From: Paramoeba atlantica | Lineage: Eukaryota; Discosea | Assembly: GCA_977017575.1 (NCBI GenBank) | Contig: CDRNVI010000182.1 | Location: 121,269 to 185,268, forward strand | DNA: 64,000 nucleotides | Direction of reading: 5' to 3' | In this document: one piece after another, positions 30,484 to 40,146 of the stretch | Position numbering within the stretch: the first letter of the stretch is position 1 | Layout: each line of letters begins with the position of its first letter | Notes under the pieces: generated by a model | What the model was told of the DNA's origin: nothing | What the model saw: the letters and a program-made list of their open reading frames with translations, nothing else | Databases searched by the model: none | Position numbers and translations under genes: made by a program

Positions 30484-30990
30484 TTAAACAATAGAAAAGC
30501 TTTCCTGAGGGTCATTTGGGGATGATTTTAAGCTTCCATCAAGACTGGCATCCCAAGAACAAGAGGGAAAGGGAGAATCAGCAATTTTTTGGCCATTGCC
30601 AGAATGAGAACCAAATGAAAAAGTTGAAAATTCATGTTCATCTAAATTACTAAAAAAGATAATGTTTTTTTGATTTTGTAGACCAGTAACAATGTTCTTT
30701 TTTTGGGTTATTTTTTTAGCTTGTGATCCAGGAACTCCATCAAGGACATTTTTGGAGAGAGGGACACTCTGGACACCAGTGAAAGAAGCAAGGAAAGGGA
30801 CACCAGTGGAGGAAGAAGGGGAAGTAACATTAGTGGAAGGAGAAGGGAAGGGGACATCAGTGGAGGGAGAAGAGAAAGAAACACCTCTAGAATTTCTCAT
30901 CCTGTTATTTTTTTCCTTCCCTGCAAGAATGGTTTTGGAAATTATATTCAATTTTTTAGCTTCTAACATTTTGTTTGTATTGCCTTTCAA
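30484..30990 (-). pseudogene. LINE-2 Ser/Pro/Thr-rich segment between ORF1 and endonuclease
   Basis: A 168-residue open frame containing a short tandem repeat of SPSTxVPF-type units (five variants), followed by an Asp/Ser-rich end with a stop. It probably belongs to the end of ORF1. Low complexity; no domain. Confidence 0.5.
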
Positions 30991-31079
30991 TTTCTTTTTG
31001 CTTTGCCTTACTTTTTCTCTATCTTTATTGATTATTTCTCTTGTTTCTTCTGCTGATAATTGTCTTGGTCTTTTCTTGA

Positions 31080-32098
31080 ATTTAGCTGTGTTTGAAGTAA
31101 TAAATTGAACTGTTTCAATTAAAACTTATTGAAGCTTTTTGTTCAGTAATTTATATTTGCTATTTTCAAGGTTTGTAACTATTTTTTTTAGTTTTTTCAT
31201 TCCCTGCTTCCACCTGAATTGGGTTGGAAGATTCCCCAGCCATGCTCAAGCTTTCTCACTCATACCAAAACTTATTTCCTCAATCTCTCCTCCTTCCAAA
31301 AGGATTTTCACTGTGACTGACCCATCACTCTTCTCTTCTTTCTTGTTTTCTTCCTTACTATTAGTCTTTCTTCTTTTGATTATAATTATATCTCCATCAC
31401 CATCCTCTTTTCTTCTTTTCTGTTCATTCACTTCCCTCTTTCTTTGTTCATTCTTACCTTGTGTTTTAGAACCTTTGCTCATTTCTTTCTTCTCACTCTC
31501 CATTTCAGCAATTTTATCTTTTTCCTTAAGGCATTGTTCTTTAGTTGATGTTTCTTTTTCATCAATAAATTTCATTTCTTCATACTTCTTTGCATTTGTG
31601 ATCATGATTTGATCTTTCTCAAGACTAAAGCTTTGTTGCTCTTCTTCAAAAAGCTTGCTGATGGCATCCTCTCCTTGTTTCTGGATGATCTCTACAGTGC
31701 AAGTAAGGCTTGTAAGATGGTTTACCCCACAGAGGGGGCACTCAATAAGGAGGTGGTATGGTTTGGTTGGTGTTCAAATGGAACACTTGGCTTTAATCAA
31801 AATATTGATTTGGATGAATTTTTTGGTCTTGACAATAAGGCAAACTAGAGAAAGGGGAATGGATTTGTAGAAGATGATGATGCAGTCTTCAGAGACTTGT
31901 ACCACTTCTTTGAAATTGAGAGAGGGAAGGTGGTTCTCTATTGAATAAATTGTAAATCCACTCATTCTCTGAAATTTGAAAAGAGAGTTTGATCTTGATC
32001 CCCCACAAATGGGCATCATGATTAACTCTCCAAATACAAGAACTCTTGAGTTGGTTGGTGATCAGGTTTTCTTTCTTTTTAATAATAGATTGGATCAT
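31080..32098 (-). pseudogene. LINE-2 ORF1 C-terminal half
   Basis: Several frames match ORF1 of LINE-3: IQSII...LITNQLKSSCIWRVNHD, then the knuckle ECPLCGVNHLTSLTC, then a Lys/Glu-rich segment, SDGSVTVKILLEGGEIEE and a coiled coil. Stops lie at the position of WMPTKPYHLL and after SEKA. Confidence 0.7.
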
Positions 32099-32128
32099 GA
32101 AGATATCCTCCTTCTTCTAAAAAAAAAA

Positions 32129-32659
32129 CCCTTAGAAATCATCTGAGGGTTCTTTTTTGCTGATATTTTCTCTTTTTCAAGTTTGCTGTGGTAGAAGACC
32201 ACCCCACAGGGAGCTGAGCATATCTGCTGATAGTTCTCAACTTACTCTATCCAATTATGTTTTCCAAAAGCTTTAACTTGTTTTTCAACAGAGTTGCTGG
32301 AGGAAATGCTAATTCAATACTACTATTTTTGAAAAAAGCAGTCTCAAATATGAACCAAATGATTGCTAAGCTTTGGGAGATGATTGATATTAAGAATGCC
32401 TTCCTTTCCACTCACCTTGCTACCAAATTCAACTTGTCTCTCATTAAAGGAGCCAGAGTATGCCCCCTCTCCCCAGTAGAAGCTTTTGCCTTCTCCAATG
32501 AGATTCCTACCTTCCCCAACTTCCTGAGAGCTATTGAAAGTCAAACCAACCTCAAGAGAAGTATTAGAGTGGAGGCAAGAACCAAACACTATGCCATCCT
32601 TGCCCACAAGGAGGAAGATAGCTTTATGATCCAATCTATTATTGAAGAGAAAGGAAACT
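32129..32659 (+). mobile_element. LINE-derived unit 1: intact LINE 5' end, 3' cut in ORF1, then A14
   Basis: Begins CCCTTAGAAATCATCTGAGG, a small hairpin, followed by the 5' UTR and the ORF1 start (MFSKSFNLFFNRVAGG at 32257). ORF1 is open for 134 residues and stops in the A14 tract at 32660-32673, where the next unit starts. The unusual feature is an intact 5' end with a missing 3' end. Confidence 0.7.
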
Positions 32660-32673
32660 AAAAAAAAAAAAAA

Positions 32674-33638
32674 CCCTTAGAAGTTATCTGAGGGTTCTTT
32701 TTTGCTATTATCTTCCCTTTCTCAAGTTTGCTGTGGTAGAAAACCACCCCACAGGAAGTTGAGCATATCTGCTGATAGCTCTCAACTTACTCTATCCAAT
32801 TATATCCTCCAAAAGCTCTAACTTGTCTTTCAGCAGAGTTGCTGGAGGAAACACTAATTCAACACCATTATTCCTGAAAAAAACAGTTCCAGGTATGTGT
32901 GAGAATAGATGTGAGGAGGGGAGCAGAATCAACAGAGAAAACAAGAGAAAAGAAAGAGAAACAGAAACTTTGAATTAAAACCTTTATAAGAAGGATCTCC
33001 AGCCAACACTAACAGAACAAGAAAACAACAACAAGGAAACAAAAAAGCAAAAAGAAGAACAACAAAAGGAATCACAACTGAGAAAAGCACAGAATTGCTG
33101 AAACTCAACTTAAATCAGAATCCCAAGTCAACACAGCAACCAAAGAAGGAAGAAAGCAACAAAAGATGATAACAACAAAAGAAAAAAACAGAAAGCAAGC
33201 AAAGCAAGCCAAAAAATCACAAAGGAAAGCAGAAAAAAAGAGAGAAAGTGACAAGAAAGCAGAAAAAAGGTAGAAAGCAGCAAAGCAGCAAGAAAAAGGG
33301 GGCAAAACACAAACATGAAAATTGAATAAAAAGAGCACAAAAAATCTCATGATTTTAGCTAAAATTATAATAAAATGGCACATGGCTGTCTGTGAGGCTC
33401 AGAGCTCTCTGAAAGGACTAAAACTCATGATAAAAGGCATTAAGGAAGCTCAGAGAAGGCTCAAGGAGGCTCAAGGAAGCCTGGAGAAGCTCAGGGAAGG
33501 TTCTAAAGGCACTGAAAAGGCACTGAAAGGCACAACTTCTGTATTGGAAGCAGGTCTCACTCCAACATATGAATCAAACAATTGCTAAGCTTTAGGAGAT
33601 GATTGATATAAAGACTCTGAAAATCATATAGTAGACTT
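32674..33638 (+). mobile_element. LINE-derived unit 2, interrupted by a solo LTR, ending in A10
   Basis: Starts CCCTTAGAAGTTATCTGAGG and carries the same 5' UTR and ORF1 start. It is split by the LTR at 32898-33567. After MIDIK it jumps to a short piece that matches the RT N-terminal region (GACTCTGAAAATCATA), then A10 (33639-33648). Without the LTR the unit is only about 295 bp, so it is an internally deleted LINE derivative. Confidence 0.7.
32898..33567 (+). mobile_element. Solo LTR, 670 bp, with TATG target duplication
   Basis: Starts TGTGAGAATAG and ends CACTCCAACA, giving TG...CA ends. The 4-bp duplication TATG lies at 32894-32897 and 33568-33571, and removing the element restores the LINE sequence GGTATGAATC. 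A TATA-like CTTTATAAGAAGG and a later GAATAAAAAGAGC fit U3-R order on the plus strand. CpGs present in the sister LTR at 37.2 kb are TpG or CpA here. Confidence 0.85.
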
Positions 33639-35330
33639 AAAAAAAAAATCCTTAGGAATCATTTGAGGGTTCTTTTTTGCTGTTATCTTCCCTTTCTCAA
33701 GTTTGCTGTGGTAGAAAACCACCCCACAGGGAGCTGAGCATATCTGCTAATAGCTCTCAACTTACTCTATCCAATTATATCCTCCAAAAGCTTTAACCTG
33801 TCCTTCAGCAGAGTTGCTGGAGGAAACACTAATTCAGCACCATTATTTCTGAAAAAAGCAGTCCCAGGTATGAACCAAACAATTGCCAAGCTTTGGGAGA
33901 TGATTGATATTAAGAATGCCTCCCTGTCCACTTGCCTTGCTACCAAACTCAACCTGTCTCTCATCAAAGGAGCCAAAGTATGCCCCCTCTTCCTAGTAGG
34001 AGCTTTTGCCTTCTCCAATGAGATCTCTATCTTCCCCAACTTCCTGAAAGCTATTGAAAGCCAAACCAACCTCAAGGGAAGTATTAGAGTGGAGGCAAAG
34101 GCCAAACACTATGCTATCCTTGCCCACAAAGAGGAAGATGTTCTCATGATCCAATCTGTTATTGAAGAGAAAGGAAATCTGATCACCAACCAACTTGAAA
34201 GTTCCTGTATTTGGAGAATCAATCATGATGCCCATTTGTGGGGGATCAAGATCAGACTCCCTTACCAAGTCTCAGAGAATGAGTGGATTTACAATTTATT
34301 CAATGAAGAGGACTGCCTTCCCTCTCTCAATCTTAAAGAAGTAGTACAAGTCTCTGATGACTGCATCATCATCTTCTATAAGTCCATCCCCCTCTCTCTA
34401 GTCTGGCTTATTGCCAAGACCAAAGGATTCATCCGAATCAACACCTTGATCAAAGCCAAGTGTTCCATTTGGATGCCTACCAAACCATACCACCTCCTTG
34501 TTGAGTACCCCCTATGTAGGGTGAACCATCTTGCAAGCCTTACTTGCACAGTAGAGATCATCCGGAAACAAGGAGAAGATGCTATTAGCAAGCTTTTCAA
34601 AGATGAGCAACAAAGCCCTAGTCTTGAGAAAGACCAAATCATGATCACAAACACAAAGAAGTATGAAGGAATGAAATTTATTTATGAAAAAGAAATGCCA
34701 ACTGAAGAACAGGTCCTCAAGGAAAAAGATGAAATTGCTGGAACAGAGAGTGAGGAGGAAGGAATGAGCAATGGCTCTGAAATGGAAGGTAAGAACGAAC
34801 AAGGAAAAAGGGAAGTGAATGAACAGGAAAAAAGGGAAGAAGATGGAGACAGAGATATAATTATGATTGGAGGGAGAGAGGCTGACAGTGAGAAAGAAAG
34901 TGAGGAAGAGGGGAAGAAGGATGGGTCAGTCACAGTGAAAGTCCCCTTGGAAGGAGGAAAGATTGAAGAAATGAGTTTTGGTATGAGTGAGGAAGCCTGG
35001 GCATGGCTGGGGGATCTCCCAACCAAATTTGGGTGGAAGCAGGAATTGAAAGAACTTAAAAAAACAGTTACAAACCTTGAAAATGGGAAATATAAATTAC
35101 TGAACGAAAAACTTTAACAAGTTTTGATTGAAACAGTTAAATTTATTGTTTCAAACATGGCCAGATTCAGGAAAAGACTGAGACAATTATCAGTTGAAAA
35201 AATAGGGAAAATAATCAATAAAGATAAGGAGAAAGTGAGGCAAAGCAAAAAGAAATTGAAAGACAACACAGACAAAATGGTGAAGACCAAAAAATCAATT
35301 AATTCCTGAAAATATCCCCCGTCCTGACCA
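33335..35330 (+). repeat. Left arm, diverged proximal part
   Basis: Homologous in inverted orientation to about 54130-56132, but with frequent substitutions. The first differences are at 33335 and 33348, inside the solo LTR. The ORF1 proteins in the two arms differ at roughly one residue in ten. Confidence 0.8.
33870..35117 (+). CDS. LINE-3 ORF1 (Gag-like), 415 codons open
   Basis: Longest clean ORF of the window. Residues 1-200 form a globular region shared by all copies. LVEYPLCRVNHLASLTC (about 210-226) is a zinc-knuckle-like motif with spacing C-x2-C-x3-H-x5-C in the other copies; here the first Cys is Tyr. Residues 260-350 are Lys/Glu-rich and acidic, and the end is a coiled coil (ELKELKKTVTNLENGKYKLL). 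The ancestral start lies upstream as MSSKSSNLFF; in this copy that ATG is ATA, so the listed start is simply the first ATG. A TAA at 35115-35117 separates a further basic coiled-coil part reaching 35309. Confidence 0.7.
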   Translation: MNQTIAKLWEMIDIKNASLSTCLATKLNLSLIKGAKVCPLFLVGAFAFSNEISIFPNFLKAIESQTNLKGSIRVEAKAKHYAILAHKEEDVLMIQSVIEEKGNLITNQLESSCIWRINHDAHLWGIKIRLPYQVSENEWIYNLFNEEDCLPSLNLKEVVQVSDDCIIIFYKSIPLSLVWLIAKTKGFIRINTLIKAKCSIWMPTKPYHLLVEYPLCRVNHLASLTCTVEIIRKQGEDAISKLFKDEQQSPSLEKDQIMITNTKKYEGMKFIYEKEMPTEEQVLKEKDEIAGTESEEEGMSNGSEMEGKNEQGKREVNEQEKREEDGDRDIIMIGGREADSEKESEEEGKKDGSVTVKVPLEGGKIEEMSFGMSEEAWAWLGDLPTKFGWKQELKELKKTVTNLENGKYKLLNEKL

Positions 35331-36720
35331 ATTTTGACCAATCAGTGTTACCAATTCAGATTATCAGATTGTGATGAGATATTGGGCAAAATGACTGATG
35401 GAGATTGCAAGTAGAGTAATTTCTAAAGAACAGCATGTGATGTTTAAGGGGAGGTCAATTGATGAAGCAGTGGAATCAGTGTATGACTCTTTTTACAAAG
35501 CTCTGGCAGAAGGGAAAGATGTGACCCTCCTCCAAACAGACTTTTGCAAGACATATGATTATGTGAATCGTGATGCACTTTTTCATATTCTCAAAGGTTT
35601 GAACACCCCCCCTCAAGCGATCTATATTGTTGAGAAGGTGCTTCGAGAATCTGTAACCTGGCTGCTGAATATTGGTGGATCCAAGAGGGGAGGCAACAAT
35701 GAATCAATCCAAAGTCAAACTGGTGTTAGATAAGGATGCTTGATCTCCCCCCTTTTGTTTGTAATTGTGTTTGACATCCTCCTGGTGAGCTTGAAGAAGG
35801 AATACAACCCCCAAAACCTATCAGGCTTTATGGATGACTTGGGGATGGTGATTCAGAAAGCTGAAACCATCAATTCTCTCACTCCAACCTTCAAGAAATA
35901 TGAAGAAGCAACTGGAGCTAAACTGAACTTTAATAAGTGCTTTGTCCTCTCAACTGAGTCTTTCAAACCTGTAGGCCCCTGGGCTGAGATGGCAAGATCC
36001 AATTACTGTGGTGATGAAACTGTATATCTGAGAGTGAGGTTGAGTAAATGGTTATTTCCTCTTAAGGATTGGGAGAAAGTGATCCTAAAGATGAAGAAAG
36101 TTGGAGCAGCAATCAAAAAAAGGGGTGGCAATTTTTGCTCGAGAATAAGGATGGTCAATACCTATCTAACTCCATGCATGGGATATTTAGTGAGATTCAA
36201 ACTGATTCCAAAATCTGTTGCCTCCTTGATGTGGAAATCCATCCACTCAGCTCTGGGTGCCTATGCCAACACAAAAACCTCCATTCTTACCTTATGCTAT
36301 CCTCCCTTGGACTCAAACCCCCAACTGTGCCATCCAATTGTTTTTAACTGGGCCCTCCTCACTTCTCATCCACCAATGAGGAGTGATTATTAGAGTCCTC
36401 TTTCCATTGGAGCCATGTGAAAGGATGCCCTTTTTGCAGCCCAAAGCCTCTCTGCCAAAGTTGTGTTTGGTCAGACCACTCAAGTTGCTTATTCCAATAT
36501 GTCTCAAGTGATCCCCATTGAAATCAAGGATCTGTATGTGGGTGAAGGAAGAGCTGAGTGTGTGGTGTACAACTTGGCACATGCAATTAGACCCCAACTT
36601 AAGAGGAATTTGATTAAGTTCCTAATAAGAGGGCTGCCTACAAGAGACAAGTTGGCTCACTTCACAAACCAAAACTCAAGTTGCCAACTCTGCCACTGAG
36701 AAAAGGAGTCATGTACTCAT
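35330..36720 (+). pseudogene. LINE-3 reverse transcriptase
   Basis: LLQTDFCKTYDYVNRDALFH (motif A), GCLISPLLFVIVFDILLV (motif B) and FMDDLGMVIQKAET (motif C, about 35824-35860). Motif B begins just after TAA at 35731-35733, where other copies have CAA, one base change. The thumb and connection run to a Cys-rich SCQLC...ESCTHLLEEC segment. Stops at 36391 and 36418 correspond to Lys and Arg codons in LINE-1. Confidence 0.85.
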
Positions 36721-36723
36721 CTT

Positions 36724-37178
36724 TTGGAGGAATGTTCTGTGGCTGAGGGCCTCCTCCAAGCAATGGGAAGGAAATGTATTTTGTTGAATGTACCCAGCTG
36801 GCAAGAAACTAAGAATGTGTGTGGCCTTATCTCAAATTTTCTCACCAGACAAGAAACCTCTGTGGTGAGTGTTGCCCTGTTGAGTTTGTGGCTCACAGTG
36901 TGTGTGGAAGGATCAAAATCACCCCAGTATGCTATTGAAATTTTCGAAAAAATCCTGAGAAAGAACAAAATCCTCCCTCAACCCCCAAGAACTCAAACAA
37001 AGAAAGGAACCAAAGAGAAGGAAAGTTTTAAATTTAAAGGCTTTCAAGTGTTTTATGACAGTTCAAGTTGTACAGACCCTCATCTGGGGGGTGTAGGCTT
37101 TGCAGTTTTCAGGGAAGGGAAAAAGATATGTGGTGGGTTTGAAACCATCCCTCTTGGGTCCAACAATATTGGTGAATT
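36724..37178 (+). pseudogene. LINE-3 connection and first half of RNase H
   Basis: Continues from the Cys-rich connection and contains FKFKGFQVFYDSSSCTDPHL (first Asp) and SNNIGEF (Glu), then is cut by the solo LTR. Confidence 0.75.
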
Positions 37179-37795
37179 TGTGAGGAGGGGAGCAGGATCA
37201 ACAGAGAAAACAAGAGAAAAGAAAGAGAAACAGAAACTCTGGATCAAAACCTTTATGGGAAAGATCCCCAGCCAACACAAACAGAACAAGAAAACAACAA
37301 CAAAGAAATAGAAAAGCAAGAAGAAGAACAACAAGAGGAATCACAACTGAGAAAAGCACAGAATCGCCGAAACTCAACTCAAATCAGAATCCCAAGTCTA
37401 CACAGCAACCAAAGAAGGAAGAAAACAACAAAAGATGATGACAACAAAAGAAGAGAACAGAAAGCAAGCAAGGCAAGCCAAAAGATCACAAAGGAAAGCA
37501 AAAAGAGAGAGAGAGAGCGACAAGAAAGCAGAAAGAAAGCAGAAGGCGGCAAAGCAGCAAGAAAAGGGGGGCAAAAAACATGAATGTGAAAACTGAATAA
37601 AAAGAGCGCTAAAAATCTCGTGATTTTGGCTAAAATCATGATAAAATGGCGCGCGGCTGTCTGTGAGGCTCAGGGCTCTCCGAAAGGACCAAAACTCATG
37701 ATAAAAGGCATCAAGGAAGCTCAGGGAAGGCTCAGGGAACTGAAAAGGCACTGAAAGGCACAACTTCCATGTTGGAAGCAGGTCTCACCCCAACA
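37179..37795 (+). mobile_element. Solo LTR, 617 bp, CpG-rich, with AATT target duplication
   Basis: TGTGAGGAGGGG...TCACCCCAACA with AATT at 37175-37178 and 37796-37799; excising it restores the LINE codons GGTGAATTTACAGG. It has the same TATA-like and AATAAAAAGAGC landmarks as the other family members. CpGs (ATCGCCG, AGCGAC, GGCGGC, GAGCGC, CTCGTG, GGCGCGCGG, CTCCGA) are intact, indicating a recent insertion. Confidence 0.9.
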
Positions 37796-38394
37796 AATTT
37801 ACAGGCTGTCTGAAAGGAATGCAATGTACCAGATCAATGATGAATGAGATTGAAGTTGTTGGTGATTGTATGATTCTCATCAAGGCTGCACCCAAAACCC
37901 ATACCATCAAAAACTATGCCTTGAACAAACTACTTTGTGAAATCCATAAGTTAACAATGTGCTTTGATGAGATAGAATTCATCCATGTACCCTGAGAACT
38001 TAACAAGTGAGCTGATGCAATTGCAACTGCTGCAAGTTGGTCCAAAGAGAATGGAACATGTGCTGTGAATGACCATCATTGGGATCCAAGATCACAACAT
38101 GTTGCAGAAACCAGTGAAGAGTGGATTATTTTGAATTCAACCCTGTGGAACTGGATCAATTCCCCTCTCACCCATGACTGGACTTTCCCCATCCCCCTAG
38201 GGAATTTTGTAAGGAAATTCCAAGGAAACATGGTGACAACCCCCCATGTTTTGTTTCTGGCCCAAACTGCTCTTGAGAATGCTCTAATCCTCCCTGTAAT
38301 AATTACTAAAGATATCCAAGGATGGTTCCATCAGTTCCAAGAGAGCAATCTGGTGAGGAGCTTTATTGAGGAAGATTTTTGAAGGAATGTAATT
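37796..38394 (+). pseudogene. LINE-3 second half of RNase H and C-terminal extension
   Basis: EVVGDCMILIKAAPKTHTI gives the third catalytic Asp and ADAIATAASWS the fourth; two TGAs flank the latter. The C-terminal part (38065-38382) is an open 105-residue frame: DWTFPIPLGNFVRKFQGNMV and so on. Confidence 0.75.
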
Positions 38395-38810
38395 AACTTC
38401 ATAGAAACCTTCAATCCGAATTCACTCCCTGGTTTTAAAAGGTGGACAATCAAATGCAGACCCTTTAGTGAGAACTAAAGTTGGTAAAGAAACTCCAATG
38501 CATCCCATGCTGAAGAAATCTTTGAATCTAACTCTTAATTTATCTCCCCCCTCTTTTCCATCCTAGAGATGGTTTTTTAACTCTAATAAATGGCACCTGG
38601 TGTTTGAACCTTAAAAAAAAAAGATGTAGCTGCATCAAGTTGAAACTCTCATCTTGGGAATCCTCTTCTTTTGTGTGTGGACTTACTGCTCAATACTGTT
38701 CAAACCTCTTCACCTCAATAGTGAGTGCTGCCTTACTTGCACTGTGGATAACTGTGTATGCTGAAGGATTCCAATCTGCTGAGTATGCTATTGATATCTT
38801 TCACAAAGTC

Positions 38811-39236
38811 TTTTTTTTTTTTTTTTGAGGCAAACTTTATTCAATTAGTAGTTCTTAATCTAAGCCATTTGAATTACATTAAATTTAGTTTGTTTTTAAC
38901 CTCTAATGAGAGGTGAAGTTTTAAACTTCAGCTTAGTTCAGTCAGTCTTTATGCTGAACTTTAGAACTTCTGCAAGTTCAGGCTGGAGGATGCACATCAG
39001 AAGGGAGAATAATTCAAAGCTCCTTCCAAGGGAATTTATCCTCAACTTTTTAGCAGACAGGGCTGAGATGTAATCTGTTCTGATTTTCACACTTCTTCAA
39101 GAGCTCCTCACTCCAATCAAATCACTCTACAGCACCAGAAAAATTTTCCATAATATCAAAAAACTGGGATTTGAACTCACCCCCCTGGGGTTGGACATAG
39201 TCGAATTTATGACTAAACTATAGGCACCAACCCCAA
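38811..39236 (-). mobile_element. SINE-B copy 1
   Basis: In minus sense it begins GTTGGTGCCTATAGTTTAGT, has a B-box-like GAGTTCAAATCCC (39165-39178), a ~90-bp core shared with SINE-A, and ends AATAAAGTTTGCCTC plus a poly(A) of about 17 nt. A perfect 15-bp target duplication CTTTCACAAAGTCTT lies at 38798-38812 and 39237-39251. Confidence 0.9.
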
Positions 39237-39251
39237 CTTTCACAAAGTCTT

Positions 39252-39828
39252 AAAGAAGAACAAACTCCTTCCCAAACCTCCTCATAAAGACCCAACCTCT
39301 GCAAAAAAGAAGAGAGAGATTGAAAAGTTCAAGTTTAAAGGCTTACAAGTTTTCTATGATGGTTCAAGCTGTACTGATCCTCATCTTGGTGGTGCAGGTT
39401 ATGCTATCTTCAGAAATGGAAAGGAAATCCTGGCTGGTGCTGAAACTATTCCCTTTGGTACAAATAATGTTGGTGAATTCAAAGGCTGTCTCCTGGGATT
39501 AAAGAATGCAAGAGGTTTGGGTTCCCACATCCAAATTGTTGATGATTGTATGATATTAACCAAGACAGCTCCTAAGAATCACAATATTAGCAACCATAAA
39601 CTTAACCTTCTGTTGATAGAGATTAAAGCTACTGCTGCTAGATTTGAAGATGCTGAATTTATCCATGTTTTCTGTGAACTTAACAAACATGCTGATGCTA
39701 TTGCTACTGCTGCTAGTTGGTCAGTTATGGATGGAATGGCTGCTGTTAATGATTCCAAATGGGACCCTCATGCTAAACAAGTTGGAAAAACTAAAGAAGA
39801 ATGGATTGTTGATAACTCTCTCTTATGA
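39252..39828 (+). CDS. LINE-4 RNase H domain, uninterrupted frame
   Basis: About 190 codons with no stop: LKKNKLLPKPPH, then FKFKGLQVFYDGSSCTDPHL, NNVGEFKGCL, IVDDCMILTK and ELNKHADAIATAASWS. Asp-Glu-Asp-Asp are all present at family spacing, with the final HADA typical of LINE RNase H. The upstream part of the protein is cut by SINE-B. It is the best-preserved RNase H in the window, but without an RT or promoter of its own. Confidence 0.75.
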
Positions 39829-39888
39829 ACTAAACTGAACAACCCCCTCAAACATAATTGAAGTTATCCCATTCCCTCTGCCTCACTC

Positions 39889-40146
39889 TTGAGGAAATTT
39901 CAAGGATTAGTAATTACAACTCAAGTGGTATACTTCCCCAAACCTTTCTTTCCTGATGGAACCTTGATAACCCCTGTAGCCCTCTCTAAAGATCTCCATG
40001 ATGTATATTCTACTTCAATTCCAAGCAACAAGTTATGTGAAAGCATATTGGATAATGAAAAGAATAGAAAGAAAAGGAAAAAAAAGAAAAAAAGACATAT
40101 AACCTTTAAAGAAGGTAGACCTCTTCCAAGTAATGATAAAGATTAA
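39889..40146 (+). pseudogene. LINE-4 C-terminal extension
   Basis: RKFQGLVITTQVVYFPKPFF and a Lys-rich end, parallel to 29565-29783. It is separated from RNase H by stops at 39826-39860. Confidence 0.6.

Larger units (their letters stand above)
29972..32118 (-). mobile_element. LINE-2: antisense LINE fragment, ORF1 C-half to endonuclease start
   Basis: In minus sense it starts within ORF1 (EEDIFMIQSII...), passes the CCHC-like knuckle and the acidic/coiled-coil tail, then a Ser/Pro-rich segment, and ends inside the endonuclease where the A-tail of LINE-1 abuts it. An A10 tract (32119-32128) separates its start from a LINE unit in the opposite orientation. Confidence 0.75.
25467..33334 (+). 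repeat. Left arm of the large inverted repeat, part identical to the right arm
   Basis: Position x matches the complement of 89467-x. Every ORF translation and each stretch I compared by eye, including homopolymer lengths, agrees with 56133-64000. It contains the satellite end, LINE-1, SINE-A copies 1 and 2, LINE-2, two LINE-derived units and half of a solo LTR. The true outer end is unknown because the right arm runs off the window. Confidence 0.9.
33649..38622 (+). mobile_element. LINE-3: LINE with intact 5' end, internally deleted, RNase H split by a solo LTR
   Basis: Order: 5' UTR, ORF1 (to about 35309), then an abrupt join to RT near 35330 that removes the endonuclease, RT, Cys-rich connection, RNase H (interrupted 37179-37795) and a C-terminal extension. 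The 3' UTR with AATAAA ends in A10 at 38613-38622. It keeps a few CpGs, so it is younger than LINE-1. Stops in ORF2 make it inactive. Confidence 0.8.

Noticed and set aside
33105..33383. Hydrophobic ORFs on the minus strand around 33.1-33.4, 37.4-37.8 and 56.1-56.4 kb
   Set aside because: They are antisense shadows of the solo LTR and disappear or change with its copies.
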